From contig BDSL01000016.1 in assembly GCA_003116995.1 (NCBI GenBank), positions 620,001 through 684,000 on the forward strand: a DNA stretch of 64,000 nucleotides. Reading direction: 5' to 3'. This DNA is from Yamagishiella unicocca (Eukaryota; Chlorophyta; Chlorophyceae; Chlamydomonadales; Volvocaceae). The position numbers were made by a program, and so were the translations under genes. Shown here piece after piece: positions 25,098-35,852 of the stretch (position 1 is its first letter; every line of letters starts with the position of its first letter). The notes under the pieces were generated by a model. The model searched no databases. It saw only the letters and a list, made by a program, of their open reading frames with translations, and was not told where the DNA came from.

Positions 25098-28000
25098 CTA
25101 CTTGCCCAGCACACGGGCCTTATCCATCCGCTCATGCCGCGCGCGCAGGTTCTCGGTGATTGCCAGCTCATCGTCGGGGTTGATGCCGGTCATCCGCATG
25201 TCGAGTAACTGGAGGAGGCGGCGCAGTGAACAAAGGAAGGCGAGGAGGGGTCGCAACCATCGCCCACGGCAAGAGAAAAGAGACAGTGGTGCACATTGCG
25301 AACACCGCCCGGTGGGCAGCCGCAGGTAAAGCGGTGTGTATGCTACACAGGCACCGCACCATGGGCATGGTTACAGGTGACGCGCTCCACACACACACAC
25401 CCGCGGCCCCTTCCACGCGCCCTCCCTCCACCCCTTCCGCGCGCCCACTCACCCGCACAGACGTGTTCTGCTCCAGCGCCCGCCGCACGGCGCTGCACGC
25501 CTCCTCGCCGTACTGATTGCACGACAGGTCCAGCTCCGTAACCGTGTTGTTCAGCCGCATCAGGGCCACCAGCGCCGCTGCCGTGCCGGGGCCCGCGGCG
25601 TTGGCGCTGATGTTGAGGCGCTCCAGGGTGGGCGCGGTGCGTACGCTCTCCACCACCGCCTTGCAGCCCTCGTCGCCCATGCGGTTGAGCCGCAGGTTGA
25701 CAGACAGCAGGCACTGGTTGTTCTTGAAGGCGCGAGCCAGCGACTTGGCGCCCTCAGTATGGATCTGGTTGTCGTGCAGCTCCAGCAGGCTGATGACGGA
25801 GTGGCCGTCCAGAAGCTTCGCCAGCGCGCGCACGCCGCGGTCGGCGATCTTGTTGTGGGAGAGGTTGAGGTGCGTGATGGACAGGTTCTCTACCAGACCG
25901 GAGGCAAGCATGCGGACCTGCGGGAAGGGCAGAGAGGAAGGGTAGAGAGCTTAACCCGATTGAATAAGCTGAGACGAACGAGAGTTGCCGCCGAGGAGGG
26001 GCAGAGGCCGAGCCAAATGAGGGGGACCTCGTGATCGAGCGAAAGCCCCTCGGATGCGGGCGCGGGTGGGGGCTTGAGGTGGTGCAGACTGCAGGCAGAG
26101 GCGCATGAGCAGTTCGACTCACCTTATCGTCGTCGAGTGAGTTGTTGGAGAGGTCCAGGTAGGTGAGGGTCTCCGAGTGCTCCAGCGCCTTGGCAAGAGA
26201 GCGGCAGTCGGACAGCTTCATGCCGAACAGCGATCGGTCGTAGTCCATGCCCACCTCCTTGAGGTTGTAGGAGATGGCCAGAGAGGAGGGGGTGCTGCGG
26301 GAGGAAGCGGAGGCGGGGCAGCTTGGCGCGGGGGTGCGAGACGCAGGGTACTACTCCAGGGGGGCCTTGGGGCGGAGGGACGCCCGGGTATGGGGCGAAG
26401 CGTGGTTGTAAGCGCCAGAGAGCCCCAGACAAGCGGCGAGGAGCCGGTCGCTGGGTGCAGGTGTACGTCCCACCCTCGCTCCCCACCCCCAGACCCAGGT
26501 TCGAATCGTTTTCTCTTTCTCGTACACGGGTCTTCCTTTTTCCCCCAGCTCAGCGCCATGGCTCACAGAGCACCAGCGGCTGGCCCAGCCAGCCGGCTGG
26601 CCGGAAACCCTCCCGCGGCGAGCGCTTCTTCCAAACCCGCCCCACTTCGCCGATGCCTGATTGGGCTCCAGGCGCAGCACATGAATCCCCACGCCCATGG
26701 ATGTTTTTAACGCTGGCCAGCAAAGCGCCTCCCTCGTTCCCCCCATTTGGACCCTGTTCCCATCCCCTTCGCAGCCCAAGCCGTCCAGCATGTGGGTTGG
26801 GTCCTTTCCATGCCCTGCGCTGTACCATGCTGTGCCGTGCCTCGCCGTGCGCCGCCGTCCGTGCCGTGCTGTGCTGTCGAACCAAATCGAACCCACTCAC
26901 TTGAGCCGGGCCCGAATCGAACCAATCGAACCCACTCACTTGACCATGCAGTCGAACAGCGTCTGCAGGTCCAGGTGCGAGGGCAGCTGGCGGATGTGCA
27001 CCGTCTGCACGAAGCGCCGCGAGTAGGTGAGCAGGCGCTTGAGGCTGCTGAGATCAGTTACGGCGGGGTCGAACCTGGGTCGGCACCAGGCGGTGGGTCG
27101 GGGTTGGGGTTGGGGCGGGTTGGGGCTCGGGGTCGGAGCCGAGTGTCCAAAGCCCGAGCCTTGGACCTTACCACACCCTCGGTGACGCAACCCCGCCGCT
27201 CCCGTCCCATAGCGCGCGCACGCTCCGGAACCCACGTGAGGCTCACAATCCAGCAGCATAACGCCGCCATACGCATCTCCCGCCACCCCAGTTGCTGCGA
27301 TGAGGAGCCATCGCACCCTGATTCCCCAGTGTACCAGTGCCATGGCCCCCAGCCGGCGGGCACATCTTGCAACCGGCCAGCACTGCTGCAGCCACAGCCT
27401 GCACTCCCTTGGTGGTGGCACCTCCTCTGGACCTGGCCCACACCCGCCCTCTAGCGCCTGTCTCGACCGCTTCCTCGTTCCACATCCCCCTCCTTCCAGC
27501 GACATTTCGGCCGCTGATCTAGGCGTGCCACCCGCACTCACTGCTCCAGGAACTCCTGCAGGTTCCGCTCGAAGAAGAGCTGCTTCCACGAGTAACCGTG
27601 CGCAGCCACCTGAAGGCGGGCGTTGGTTGGGTGGATAGGAGTTGAGGGGCCGACGATGGGGAATATGGGTCGCTCCGAGGAGGCATTACGGTTGAAGGGG
27701 CGTAGGGCGGAAGCGGGGGACAGAAATTCGGGTACCCAGGAGTGAGAGCAAGGTTTGGGAGGAAAGGCGAGTCAGAGGGACTCGCGATGCCGGCATAACA
27801 CCAACCACGAAGTTGCCCTGCCTGGCATCTTATCACAAGCATTTCCTTATTCTGCTGTGCGTTCCCGGAGCGGAAGGGATCTTGAACATCCGTGGACCCG
27901 TCATACCCGCCCTACCTCGCAGTTCTTCCATCGCGCCTGCGATCTGCGCCTCCAGTAGTCTTCATCCGCAATAAGCTACAAAAATGAATATACAATGCGG

Positions 28001-28231
28001 TGTAAGATAACCGCCGACAACACAGCTGCCGGTTTGGGGCGCGTTCGTGTGCATGTGCTCGACCCTTACCGTGCCAACTAGCTCCAGCGGCAGGTCCAAA
28101 GGCAAGATGTCGATAATCCGCTTTACATATTTATCTGGTAGCGGTCCAAACGTAGGACAGGACTCGAAATTAGCTGCCACCACCTTGACACAAATGTCCT
28201 TCAGGGGCGCGATTAACACTGGAGCAGACAT
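25098..28231 (-). CDS. DRC5: nexin-dynein regulatory complex subunit 5 (TCTE1/FAP155), leucine-rich repeat protein
   Basis: Seven exons, in transcript order: 28231-28070, 27975-27916, 27609-27542, 27074-26940, 26294-26123, 25917-25453, 25208-25098. All phases fit; 390 residues, ATG to TAG. The N-terminal third has the TCTE1 pattern: LPLDLPLELVGT, DEDYWRRRSQARWKNCE, HGYSWKQLFFERNLQEFLEQ, RFVQTVHIRQLPSHLDLQ. From about residue 145 there are seven or so RNI-type leucine-rich repeats (LTYLDLSNNSLDDDK, ITHLNLSHNKIADRG, LLELHDNQIHTEGAKSLA, LLSVNLRLNRMGDEG, VTELDLSCNQYGEEA). In cilia DRC5 sits in the linker/nexin link between outer-doublet microtubules and helps control dynein. It implies a flagellated organism. 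The gene is divergent from the tRNA-binding gene and shares a 389-bp upstream region with it. Confidence 0.92.
26883..26943 (+). repeat. duplicated 5' splice-site region in a DRC5 intron
   Basis: AATCGAACCCACTCACTTGA occurs twice, about 41 bp apart, with GAATCGAACC between. The right-hand copy overlaps the real donor of exon 27074-26940 (minus strand); the left-hand copy is a decoy inside the intron. Confidence 0.75.
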
Positions 28232-28620
28232 GGCTGCTATCTAGCCTATTAACTGCTGTTTCAAGTGTTGCTTCGGTTATTCGGCTCCTATTCCGTTTTC
28301 CGTCTCTCGCTGTACAACCATTGCTTCGCCGAAGGCGTAAGTATTTTTGCTTAATAGTTACTTCATGCGCCGCATTGCGCAAGCTCACGATTTCGGAATA
28401 AAAACTGGTCCTCTTTCGAAGTGGTCGCAGTGGTTCCGGAGCTGCTCAACACCACATATAGGCAATTTAGCCTCAAAACTGCCGCTGATATTGCAACGAC
28501 TGCAAGCATTAAAACTCCATAAAGCCTGTGTTTGAGATCTCTTGCTGACACGGGTTTCTAGCATTTTACCCTGATTTCGCAACTGAAAGCGACCGATTAA
28601 GGCAAAATTACAAAAGAGCA
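28232..28620. promoter_or_regulatory. bidirectional promoter region of DRC5 and tRNA-binding protein gene
   Basis: 389 bp between two divergent ATGs. It is AT-richer than the flanking exons. No canonical TATA or known ciliary motif could be pinned with confidence. Confidence 0.5.
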
Positions 28621-30737
28621 ATGTCTTCTCACCTAAATGCAGTACGCCGTAGCGCTGGAGCGCGCCAGTCGCGGAGAGACGCACCGGCCTTCACGCCCTA
28701 TCGCCCTTCCCCGGCATCGCGCCCGGCCACCACACCCTACGCTCAGGCTATTTTTGCTCTGCGCTTGCAAGAGCAGCGGCTACACCGCAGCATCTGCAAT
28801 GCAGCGGCGCAAGCAGAGGCAGCCCCCGCTCCCGAGGCAACCGCTTCCGATGCAGCTCCAGCCGACCCAGCCACTATGGATATCCGCGTCGGCAAGATTA
28901 TCAAATGCGAGCAGCACCCAGATGCTGACAGGTGCGATCGTGCGACTGGGGAGTATCTCTTGTTTTGGGGGCTTGTGTGGTCCTGTGGCTATGAACATCA
29001 ACAAACCGTGGCCCCGACAACCGTTGTAATCAGCACTCGTAGCTCCCCTACAGCCAGCATGCAATGTGTCGTACATGTCCTATTAACGTCAACGGAGCTC
29101 ATTGCGTCATTGCGTATGCCTTCCCAGCTTCCCCGCGGAGGGACCCAGCCGTAACGCGTGATCCCGCTCCCTCTGTCAAAAACATGCGTCGCCAGCCCCT
29201 GCCTGCCGAGCGCCGACTACCGCGTAACTTGTCCGCAATCCCCACCGCCCACGCCACCAACCAACCCGTGTGATTGCGCCTGATCTCGCAAAGACCCGTC
29301 CGTTCTCAAAATTCTCCTGCGGCGCACCTGCCCCGACCCAAATCACGGCCCGATCGCCACTTTGCTTAGTCCCAAGCCCCAAATTACCGGCCGCTGACGT
29401 CGTGCTGGAAAGGCGTTTTGAGCCCGCGGCACGTTTCGTGACGCATGCACGCAGCACTGGCACCACCGTCCCCCCCGCCCGCCTCTACTTCCCTGCCTCT
29501 CCCTCCTCTCGCGCAGCCTGTACGTGGAGCAGATTGACGTGGGCGAGTCGGAGCCGCGGACCATTGTGTCCGGTCTGGTCAAGTTTGTGCCGCTGGAGGC
29601 GATGCAGGTGAGAACGAGGAAGGGAACGGGGAGGAGAAGGGGAGACCTGGCCTCGTCCTCAGCGGCAGCAGCAGTAGGAGTGTAAGCGGCACCGACCCCG
29701 CTATTAGTTAATGGGGAACCCTTATAGCTGGGTCCCGTCATGCGGTCCGATGCTGTGTGGTGCTGATTGCGCAACCACCGAGGACCGAACTGCCAACCAC
29801 TAACCGCCTGCCCCTCCGCTTGGCCCCAACCACCTCCGGAATCGACCTCAGGACCGCAAGGTGATCGTGCTGTGCAATCTCAAGCCTCGCAACATGCGTG
29901 GGATCAAGTCTAACGGCATGGTGAGTGGGCATGGTGGTGAGCTGGCGACCGCAACCGCCGCCGCTCCGCCAAGGTACCTCAAGATGTTTACCGTGCTTTG
30001 TATATTCGTTGGTTGGTTGAGTACGCTTTGCACACGTAGGGAGGAGTATGGGCAGGCGGGGATGTGCCCGGGGGGCGAGGGTTGCCAGCTCCAGAACGGG
30101 AGGCGGACGGGAGGGCTTCGCCGTTGCGCCAATGCCCTGCTGCCCTTCCTTTCCTTGACCGTCCTCGCGAACTCCCCCTGCGACCCACCGACCCACCGAC
30201 CCACCAACCGGCAGGTGCTGTGCGCCTCCAACGACTCGCACGACGCCGTGGAGCCGCTGGCGCCGCCCTCGGAGGCGCCCGTGGGCGAGCGGGTCTACTT
30301 CGGGGAGGCCGGCAAGAGCCAGGTGCGGGAAGCCGGACCTTTCCTGGTTGGTTTCGGAGCAGCAGACACCGTAAATCTCGGCCCGGCCGTCTCCTCTCCG
30401 CTTCTCACAGCCAAACCGCACAATCGCCGCCTGGCTGTCATATGGGACACAACCTAGAACCCATGAACCGTGTGCCTCCTGCGCTGATGCTCCTACATGC
30501 CCCACTCGGTCCGGACACGGTCCCACGCTCTCCCCCATTAATCCCCTTCCCATGGATGGCCCCCGGCAGGCCGCCGCCGTGGAGCCCAACCGCGTGCAGA
30601 AGAAGAAGCTGTGGGAGGCGGTGCAGCCGCTGTTGCGCACCGACGGCGACGCCACGGCGTGCTTCCGCGATGCGCTGATGCTCACCAGCGCCGGCCCGGT
30701 GCGCGCCTCCAGCCTGGCAAACTCAAGCATCTCCTAG
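28621..30737 (+). CDS. tRNA-binding OB-fold (EMAPII/Arc1-type) domain protein, probably organelle-targeted
   Basis: Five exons, 28621-28931, 29517-29607, 29852-29920, 30215-30322 and 30570-30737, phase-consistent, 248 residues ATG to TAG. Residues ~1-75 are rich in Arg, Ser, Ala and Pro ([20 protein letters not shown]), suggesting a transit peptide. The tRNA-binding domain (Pfam tRNA_bind) starts at about residue 88: [57 protein letters not shown], then VLCASND. The family delivers or anchors tRNA on synthetase complexes, or acts as a stand-alone tRNA-binding factor. The C-terminal ~55 residues ([16 protein letters not shown]) follow the family layout. No catalytic synthetase domain is present. 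The specific partner cannot be read from sequence. Confidence 0.85.
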
Positions 30738-31522
30738 GCGGCCAGCAGAGGCGGCGTGGAGAGGTGGCGTGGAGAGGCGGGCGCTCGAGAGGTGCCTCGG
30801 CAGGGCACGACCCGTGGGACGGAGCGATGGTGCTGTGGTGAGGTGCGGATGCCTGAGCCGCTGCCCCGCTGGAGTTGCAGGGGAGGTGGTGAGGGGTTGG
30901 GGATGGTGAGCGGTGAGCCAGGCCAGCGGCAGGGCACCTGCGCTGGTTTCGGTGCCGCGCATTGGGTTGCCCTCCGGCGGGGGCTCGGCATGCGCGCATT
31001 TTTCGCTGCTGCCTAGTTTGCGGCAGCTGTTGCGTGATGCCGCTGCGACAGGATCTGGTGATACGGGTGCCGTGGGGCTGCGAAAGTGCTATGAAGGTGC
31101 TGTGAAAGTGCTGGGTAACTGCTGTGAAAGTGCTCTGGAAGTGCTGTGGAAGTGCTGTGAAAGTGCCTGAGCGGAGCTGTGTGGGTGTGCTGTGTAGAGC
31201 TTGTTTTTCTCACGGGATTGTCGCTTGCTTTACAGGACGTGCAAAAGTGCGAACTTCTGACAGCTCGTGTGATTGCCTGCAGAGACGGGGTTGTTCACAC
31301 CGTCTTGCCACATCCAATCGAAATGGTCGACGGACGGGTGTGTGTCCAGGCATGAGCTCTGCCGTGCCCAATTAGTAGCGTTGGAGGTGTGTGGGAACCT
31401 GGGAGGTCATCTGTGGCATGCCGGCGTGCTAGGTGGGCTGGACCCTTTCATAACGTCGCTGCGCTCGTTTGCGGCGGCTGCGGCGCTGACCTAGCTACCG
31501 TACCAAGCCAGGCTGTCACCAC

Positions 31523-31527
31523 TGTAA
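31523..31527 (+). terminator. candidate TGTAA poly(A) signal of tRNA-binding protein gene
   Basis: First plus-strand TGTAA noted after the stop at 30737, giving a 3' UTR of about 800 nt. Confidence 0.35.
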
Positions 31528-31845
31528 CTACAGGTCGACAGCCCCTTAGCTAAGAAACCTGGACGGCACACGCTGCTTTGTGCCACGACACAGATGTTGG
31601 TCGGTTCTTGATGCGAGGCCGTCTGCCGTCTTACATGACATCCTCGCAAGGTCTGGAACACAGCAGAAACTGTCGCCGACATTTTGTTGCGCGGAGGCTG
31701 GCTTGGGACATTCCGGCGCGACAGCGAGTGCGTGAAGAGGTTGGGTGCGTATGAAGTCGGTCTGTCATGCTCTAGCAGCAGCATAGCCGTTTCATCTTTC
31801 CTTTCATGGGCACTAGTCGTGGTTTCGGTGCCGCTCCGGAGTGTG

Positions 31846-31850
31846 TTACA
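31846..31850 (-). terminator. candidate TGTAA poly(A) signal of CAP gene
   Basis: TTACA on the plus strand, about 515 bp beyond the CAP stop codon. A second one at 31631-31635 is an alternative. Confidence 0.35.
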
Positions 31851-32365
31851 CCTGGTGCCCCAGACAGCCGTAAGCTGCTGTGGGGCATGGCAACCCACGC
31901 GGTGCTTCATACAGCGCATCCATAACCCACGCCAGGATGCAACTGCTACTCCACGCCATCATCCATCACGTATCATTCAACATACCGACTGCGCATCATG
32001 TACGGTACATACGGACGTGACCTGTACGCGTACGCGTGCCGTACATACGACACGGATACCCTTCATAACCTTCATACGATCCTCTAGTCGCTGTCTTCAA
32101 TGCAGGGATTCTTCCCAGGTGAACACGACGACAACTCTATGGAAAACTTTGAAAGCCACATCTTTGTATAGCCATCGGGGAGCGAAAGACGGCCGTGCAG
32201 TGCCGCAGCAACATAGTACGCAATAAATTTGTTTATTGCAGGTCCAGTTCTCCCCGAATATTATAGCCTTTTGGAACTGGAAGTTATTAATAGATAAGGT
32301 TGCTCATCCTGCACAGCAGACGACAGCACTTTGCTTCCCGGCCATCTCAGTCGCGCGTCGAGCCT

Positions 32366-34564
32366 TCACGTCGAGGGCATGACGTTCTCTTGGAACTGAC
32401 CAATCACGTTGCCTGTTGAGGCACCGTAACACGGACAGCAGGGGGACCGCCACGTCAGCGTTTGCAAGACAGTGTACGGCGACAATGGCAGCAGTCCAAA
32501 CGTCAACGTCCCTGAGGCGAGGCAGGCGTCGTAAGGCCCTCGATGGGCCCACGTGTGCTACAGCCGCAGCTTACCTGGCGGGCTGTAGTGGCACACGTAG
32601 ACGGTTCGCTCCCAGCAGCCAGTGGGGCACGAGGCGGTGGCGCAGCCCACCTGGGTGGTGCCCAGCCACAGCATCTGGGTCGCGTGGCCGGTGGACTCGC
32701 TGAACCCGGCGGCCGAGTAGCTGTACTGGTTGATCTGCGGGCGAATCGTGCGGCAGAGGTGCGATAGCGCAAGGAGTAGGTTTGGCGGCGTACATTTGGG
32801 GCTGTGCACAGCGGCAGCAAGGGGCTGGTGAGTTAAGGCATTGCACAGCGATTTCGTACGCTGCCGTGAGCGCCACACTTCCCTGCTCCAAGCATCAGCT
32901 CCCTCGCTCGGGTGCTCCCTCCCGACCACAGCCGATGTGCCCGATGGACTACCTTTTGGTCTGGAACCCACTGTAACCGTTACAACAACACAGCCCGGCG
33001 CACCCACCTCGTTATACCAGGCGGCCGCCACCTCAGTCCAGCTGTTTTGGCCTGCAGGTGGGAGACAGACAGCTCTGGGAGTCAACGGTGGAATTTATTT
33101 TCGTGTGGCGTGGACGCGTTGGCCAAGAGCATCCTGCAAAACAGCGTGCAACGCCGCGAAAATCCGTTTTCCCGGGCTGTTACATGTTGCGCTGGCCTGC
33201 AAATTTCCTGCCAAGCTGGCCGTTATCCGTCGCAAGCAAGTACGGCGATACGATGACACCCATCAGCGCGCGCCGGAGCTCTAACTTTCGCGCACGCACC
33301 TGCTGCTAGGTTCTCTCCCACGCCTTGCATGTGGCTGTGGTAGAACCCGCACCCGGATGCCAGGCTGTTGGCCCAGGACTGGGCCGAGGACTCCAGGGAG
33401 GGAGACCACGACAACGGCGCTGCACCGTGGGCGCCACGGTACTGGTTGTGCAGCGACATAATGTCAGCCCCGCCGCCGGAGGTGGTTGTGAAGGGGGCGT
33501 CGGAGGAGGGACCCGCTGGGGCCTGGGCAACGTCTGGGTCGGGAGGGCGGGGTGGTGGCGAGGGCGACGGGCGAATTGGGGTTTTAGGGTTCCACCATGA
33601 CTGCGTGTGCGGCGAGTGAGCGGCTACTTGTTGGTTGGAACTAACAAACCAATGCGGAAAATTGCAGGAATCGTGGCCTCACCGTGGCCTCTACGTATGG
33701 GTATTGCTTTGTAACCGCCCCAGACCTCACCTTGTGCGTAGCCTGCAGGGACAGACTGCTGTGGCTGCCCTCCGACCTGCGGGCCCTGCTGCTGCTGCTG
33801 CGCCGGCGCGGTCTGCGGCTGCGGCTGGCCGTACGTCGCCTCCTGCTGCGGCTGCAGGTCGGGTTGTGGCGGGTCGTATGTGGGCTGCGTGGTGGAGCTT
33901 GTAGCCACGAGCTGCGGGAGATGACGGACGGCAAGAGAGAAAAATGGGGGCGGCAAGGATTGAGGGAGTCAGCGACGTCTGAGTCAGCGACCGCTGATGA
34001 GTCAGCGACGGCTAACAGTCAGCGATGGCTAACAGTCAGCGATGGCTAACAGTCAGCGATGGCTAACAGTCAGCGACGGCTAACAGTCAGCGATGGCTAA
34101 CAGTCAGCGATGGCTAACAGTCAGCGATGGCTAACAGTCAGCGATGGCTAACAGTCAGCGATGGCTAACAGTCAGCGATGGCTAACAGTCAGCGATGGCT
34201 AACAGTCAGCGATGGCTAACAGTCGTGCCACAGCTTGGCAGCGACCGCGGCGATGGCATCGCTAGGAAGGAAACGGAGAAGTTGCAGTCATCCGTCGCGA
34301 CAAGGCGGCCTCCCATCCCCCACTTTTGCGTACCTGCTCCGGGGTGAGATTTGAGCCCTGCAGGGTCGTATCAGGCTGCTGGCCCTGCGGCTGAATTTCA
34401 TAGTACTGCTGCTGCAAGCCGCGACGACCGCCGACGACTGGGCTCGCGGCGTGGGACGCGGGCGGCAGCGCAGCAGCAGCGAGGAGCGCCTGAAGCACCA
34501 GCGATTGGCATACGATGGGGGCAGCTGGAAACGCCGAGCGGCATAGGCGTACGGGCGGGGCCAT
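32366..34564 (-). CDS. secreted CAP-superfamily (PR-1/SCP/TAPS) protein with Q/P-rich linker
   Basis: Six exons, in transcript order: 34564-34334, 33911-33731, 33533-33300, 33051-33008, 32734-32575, 32412-32366. Phases agree; 298 residues, ATG to TGA. Residues 1-39 form a signal peptide (hydrophobic LVLQALLAAAALPP, then ASHA). Residues ~50-137 are low-complexity and rich in Gln and Pro. The CAP domain fills the rest: LHNQYRGAHGAAPLSW, SWANSLASGCGFYHSH, GVGENLAAG, WTEVAAAWYNE, the CAP1 signature GHATQMLWLGTTQVGCA and the CAP2 signature VYVCHYSPPGNVIGQ. The two His and two Glu of the usual CAP cavity are present, as are paired cysteines. Secreted CAP proteins bind sterols or lipids or act in the wall/matrix; in volvocines an extracellular-matrix role is plausible but inferred. 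Confidence 0.92.
32931..32991 (+). mobile_element. ultrashort LINE 3'-tail insertion in a CAP intron
   Basis: About 60 bp running from GATGTGCCCGATGG through GGTCTGGAACCCACTGTAAC to ACAACAACA. It matches the 3' end of the LINE at 38541-38600 and another tail at 35793-35852. It lies in the intron between exons 33008 and 32734. It contains TGTAA 12-15 bp before its end. Confidence 0.75.
33966..34222 (+). repeat. 17-bp minisatellite in CAP intron 1
   Basis: About 13 near-perfect copies of AGTCAGCGATGGCTAAC, preceded by diverged copies with other spacers. It occupies most of the 422-bp first intron of the CAP gene. Confidence 0.95.
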
Positions 34565-34598
34565 GACGGGCTGGCACGACGTCGATTGCGTCAGTAAT

Positions 34599-34606
34599 TA
34601 TAAATA
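34599..34606 (+). promoter_or_regulatory. TATA-like box between divergent genes
   Basis: TATAAATA on the plus strand, 35 bp upstream of the CAP ATG (minus) and about 390 bp upstream of the serine-rich ORF (plus). In the minus direction it reads TATTTATA, so it could serve either gene. A TGACGCAA sequence lies beside it on the minus strand. Confidence 0.4.
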
Positions 34607-34993
34607 GGGTCGCCACGACGGATCACGAGCCCCGAGTTTTTGGAAGCTACTGGTCCAAACAGATATGCTACGTCCCCATTTTATGGAAAACTATGTTGGC
34701 CTGGAATTTATTACGCGGGTGCGAGCGCGCGCCCGCTATCGTACCGCACGGCATCCCGCCACCTGACCATGCGGCCACGATTTCGCTTCCCGAAGCGCCG
34801 GTCGCATCGCAACCTTGGGCCGTCGATCCCCAACTCTAAAAGCTCTGCGCACGCTACCTTAACACATAATACTAACATTTCCCCACCTTTCAAAAATCCA
34901 CAACGAAGTCGTTCCGCCGTCTCCTCAAGATTACAGGGCAAATTTCTAATCGGAGACCCAACCAACTCCACAAGTGCCTTAATACTACTTTCG

Positions 34994-35752
34994 ATGCGTC
35001 GCGTGCAGTCTAGCGTTTCCGGCGCCTGTGGCGGATCCAACGTCGTCCTGCAGCCCGCCTCGCCAGCCGCAGGTAGCGGTCGTTTCAGCCGCCGCTCCTC
35101 TCAGATCTTCTCGCCTTGCCTGGCCGAGACGCCCACGTGCTCAAGCAGCGAGCGGATGCTACAGCGAGCCGCGTCGTCCTTCTGTTCTGCAACCGGCTGG
35201 GAGTGGTCTTCGTCTGCTGCCCTTGCCGCGTTTCCAAAGGGGTCTGACGTGGCGCGCGGATCGCGAGCCTCGACCGCCTCCTGCCACGATGACAACAAGG
35301 ACGAGATCGAGAATCATCTGAGCTGTTCCAATGAGAACTATGAGATTGCGTCATGTTTCACCGCAAGCGCCCGGAGCCAAGTCCGCCCCGTCGCAACGCA
35401 GCTGCAGCCGCGGCCGTCGACCACCTCGCCGCACCTGAGGGCCTCACAGTCCTGCGCAGCAGTCCTTTTAAATGTTCTTCCGCCGATCAGTGTGCACCAT
35501 GATTCGCCGTCTGATGGCGAGTGGCTGGCGGCGGCGCTGACAAAGCAGTCGCCGCCGCCCACGCCCACGCCGCGCAGCAGCACCAGCCGACGCGCCTTTG
35601 ACGGCCTGTCGTGCGCAGCGGCCACGGCGGTGGAGGCGGCGGCGGTGGAGACCGGCGACGCGGCGCGGCGCTCGTCTCTTCCAAGGGTACGGCGAGTTCC
35701 GCGAGATTTGCACCGCCTAGTTGAGGAGAGGATGAGTGATGGTACCGTATGA
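34994..35752 (+). CDS. serine-rich hypothetical protein, 252 residues
   Basis: An uninterrupted ORF from an in-frame ATG at 34994 to TGA. It is Ser- and Ala-rich with Arg-Arg-Ser motifs (RRSSQIF, RRSSLPRVRR) and a TPTPRSSTSRRAF segment resembling phosphorylation sites. Composition over 35,030-35,740 resembles the coding exons nearby, and the complementary strand is less plausible. The frame stays open upstream to about 34640 but without an ATG beyond one near 34770. A TGTAA poly(A) signal lies 46 bp after the stop, inside a LINE tail. It may be only part of a spliced gene continuing to 37.2 kb. No family was recognised. Confidence 0.4.
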   Translation: MRRVQSSVSGACGGSNVVLQPASPAAGSGRFSRRSSQIFSPCLAETPTCSSSERMLQRAASSFCSATGWEWSSSAALAAFPKGSDVARGSRASTASCHDDNKDEIENHLSCSNENYEIASCFTASARSQVRPVATQLQPRPSTTSPHLRASQSCAAVLLNVLPPISVHHDSPSDGEWLAAALTKQSPPPTPTPRSSTSRRAFDGLSCAAATAVEAAAVETGDAARRSSLPRVRRVPRDLHRLVEERMSDGTV

Positions 35753-35792
35753 TGGCGAGAGCGGGCGGCAGCTGTCGGCGTCCCACGAGTCT

Positions 35793-35852
35793 GTTGTTGT
35801 AACGCTTACAGTGGGTTCCAGACCAAAAGGTATAACCATTGGGCACATCGGA
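35793..35852 (-). mobile_element. ultrashort LINE 3'-tail insertion
   Basis: Minus-strand copy of the same ~60-bp tail, from CGATGTGCCCAATGG to ACAACAACA, 41 bp beyond the stop of the serine-rich ORF. Confidence 0.75.

Larger units (their letters stand above)
30738..32365. other. convergent intergenic region
   Basis: Contains the 3' UTRs of the tRNA-binding protein gene (+) and the CAP gene (-). A degenerate GTGCTGTGAAA repeat occupies 31080-31170. A 180-codon plus-strand ORF (31684-32226) was judged spurious. Confidence 0.45.

Noticed and set aside
26490..26530. tRNA-like B box (GGTTCGAATC) in a DRC5 intron
   Set aside because: No A box, acceptor stem or anticodon arm can be folded around it.
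31684..32226. 180-codon plus-strand ORF
   Set aside because: It starts without context, has no family features and lies between two convergent genes where 3' UTRs are expected.
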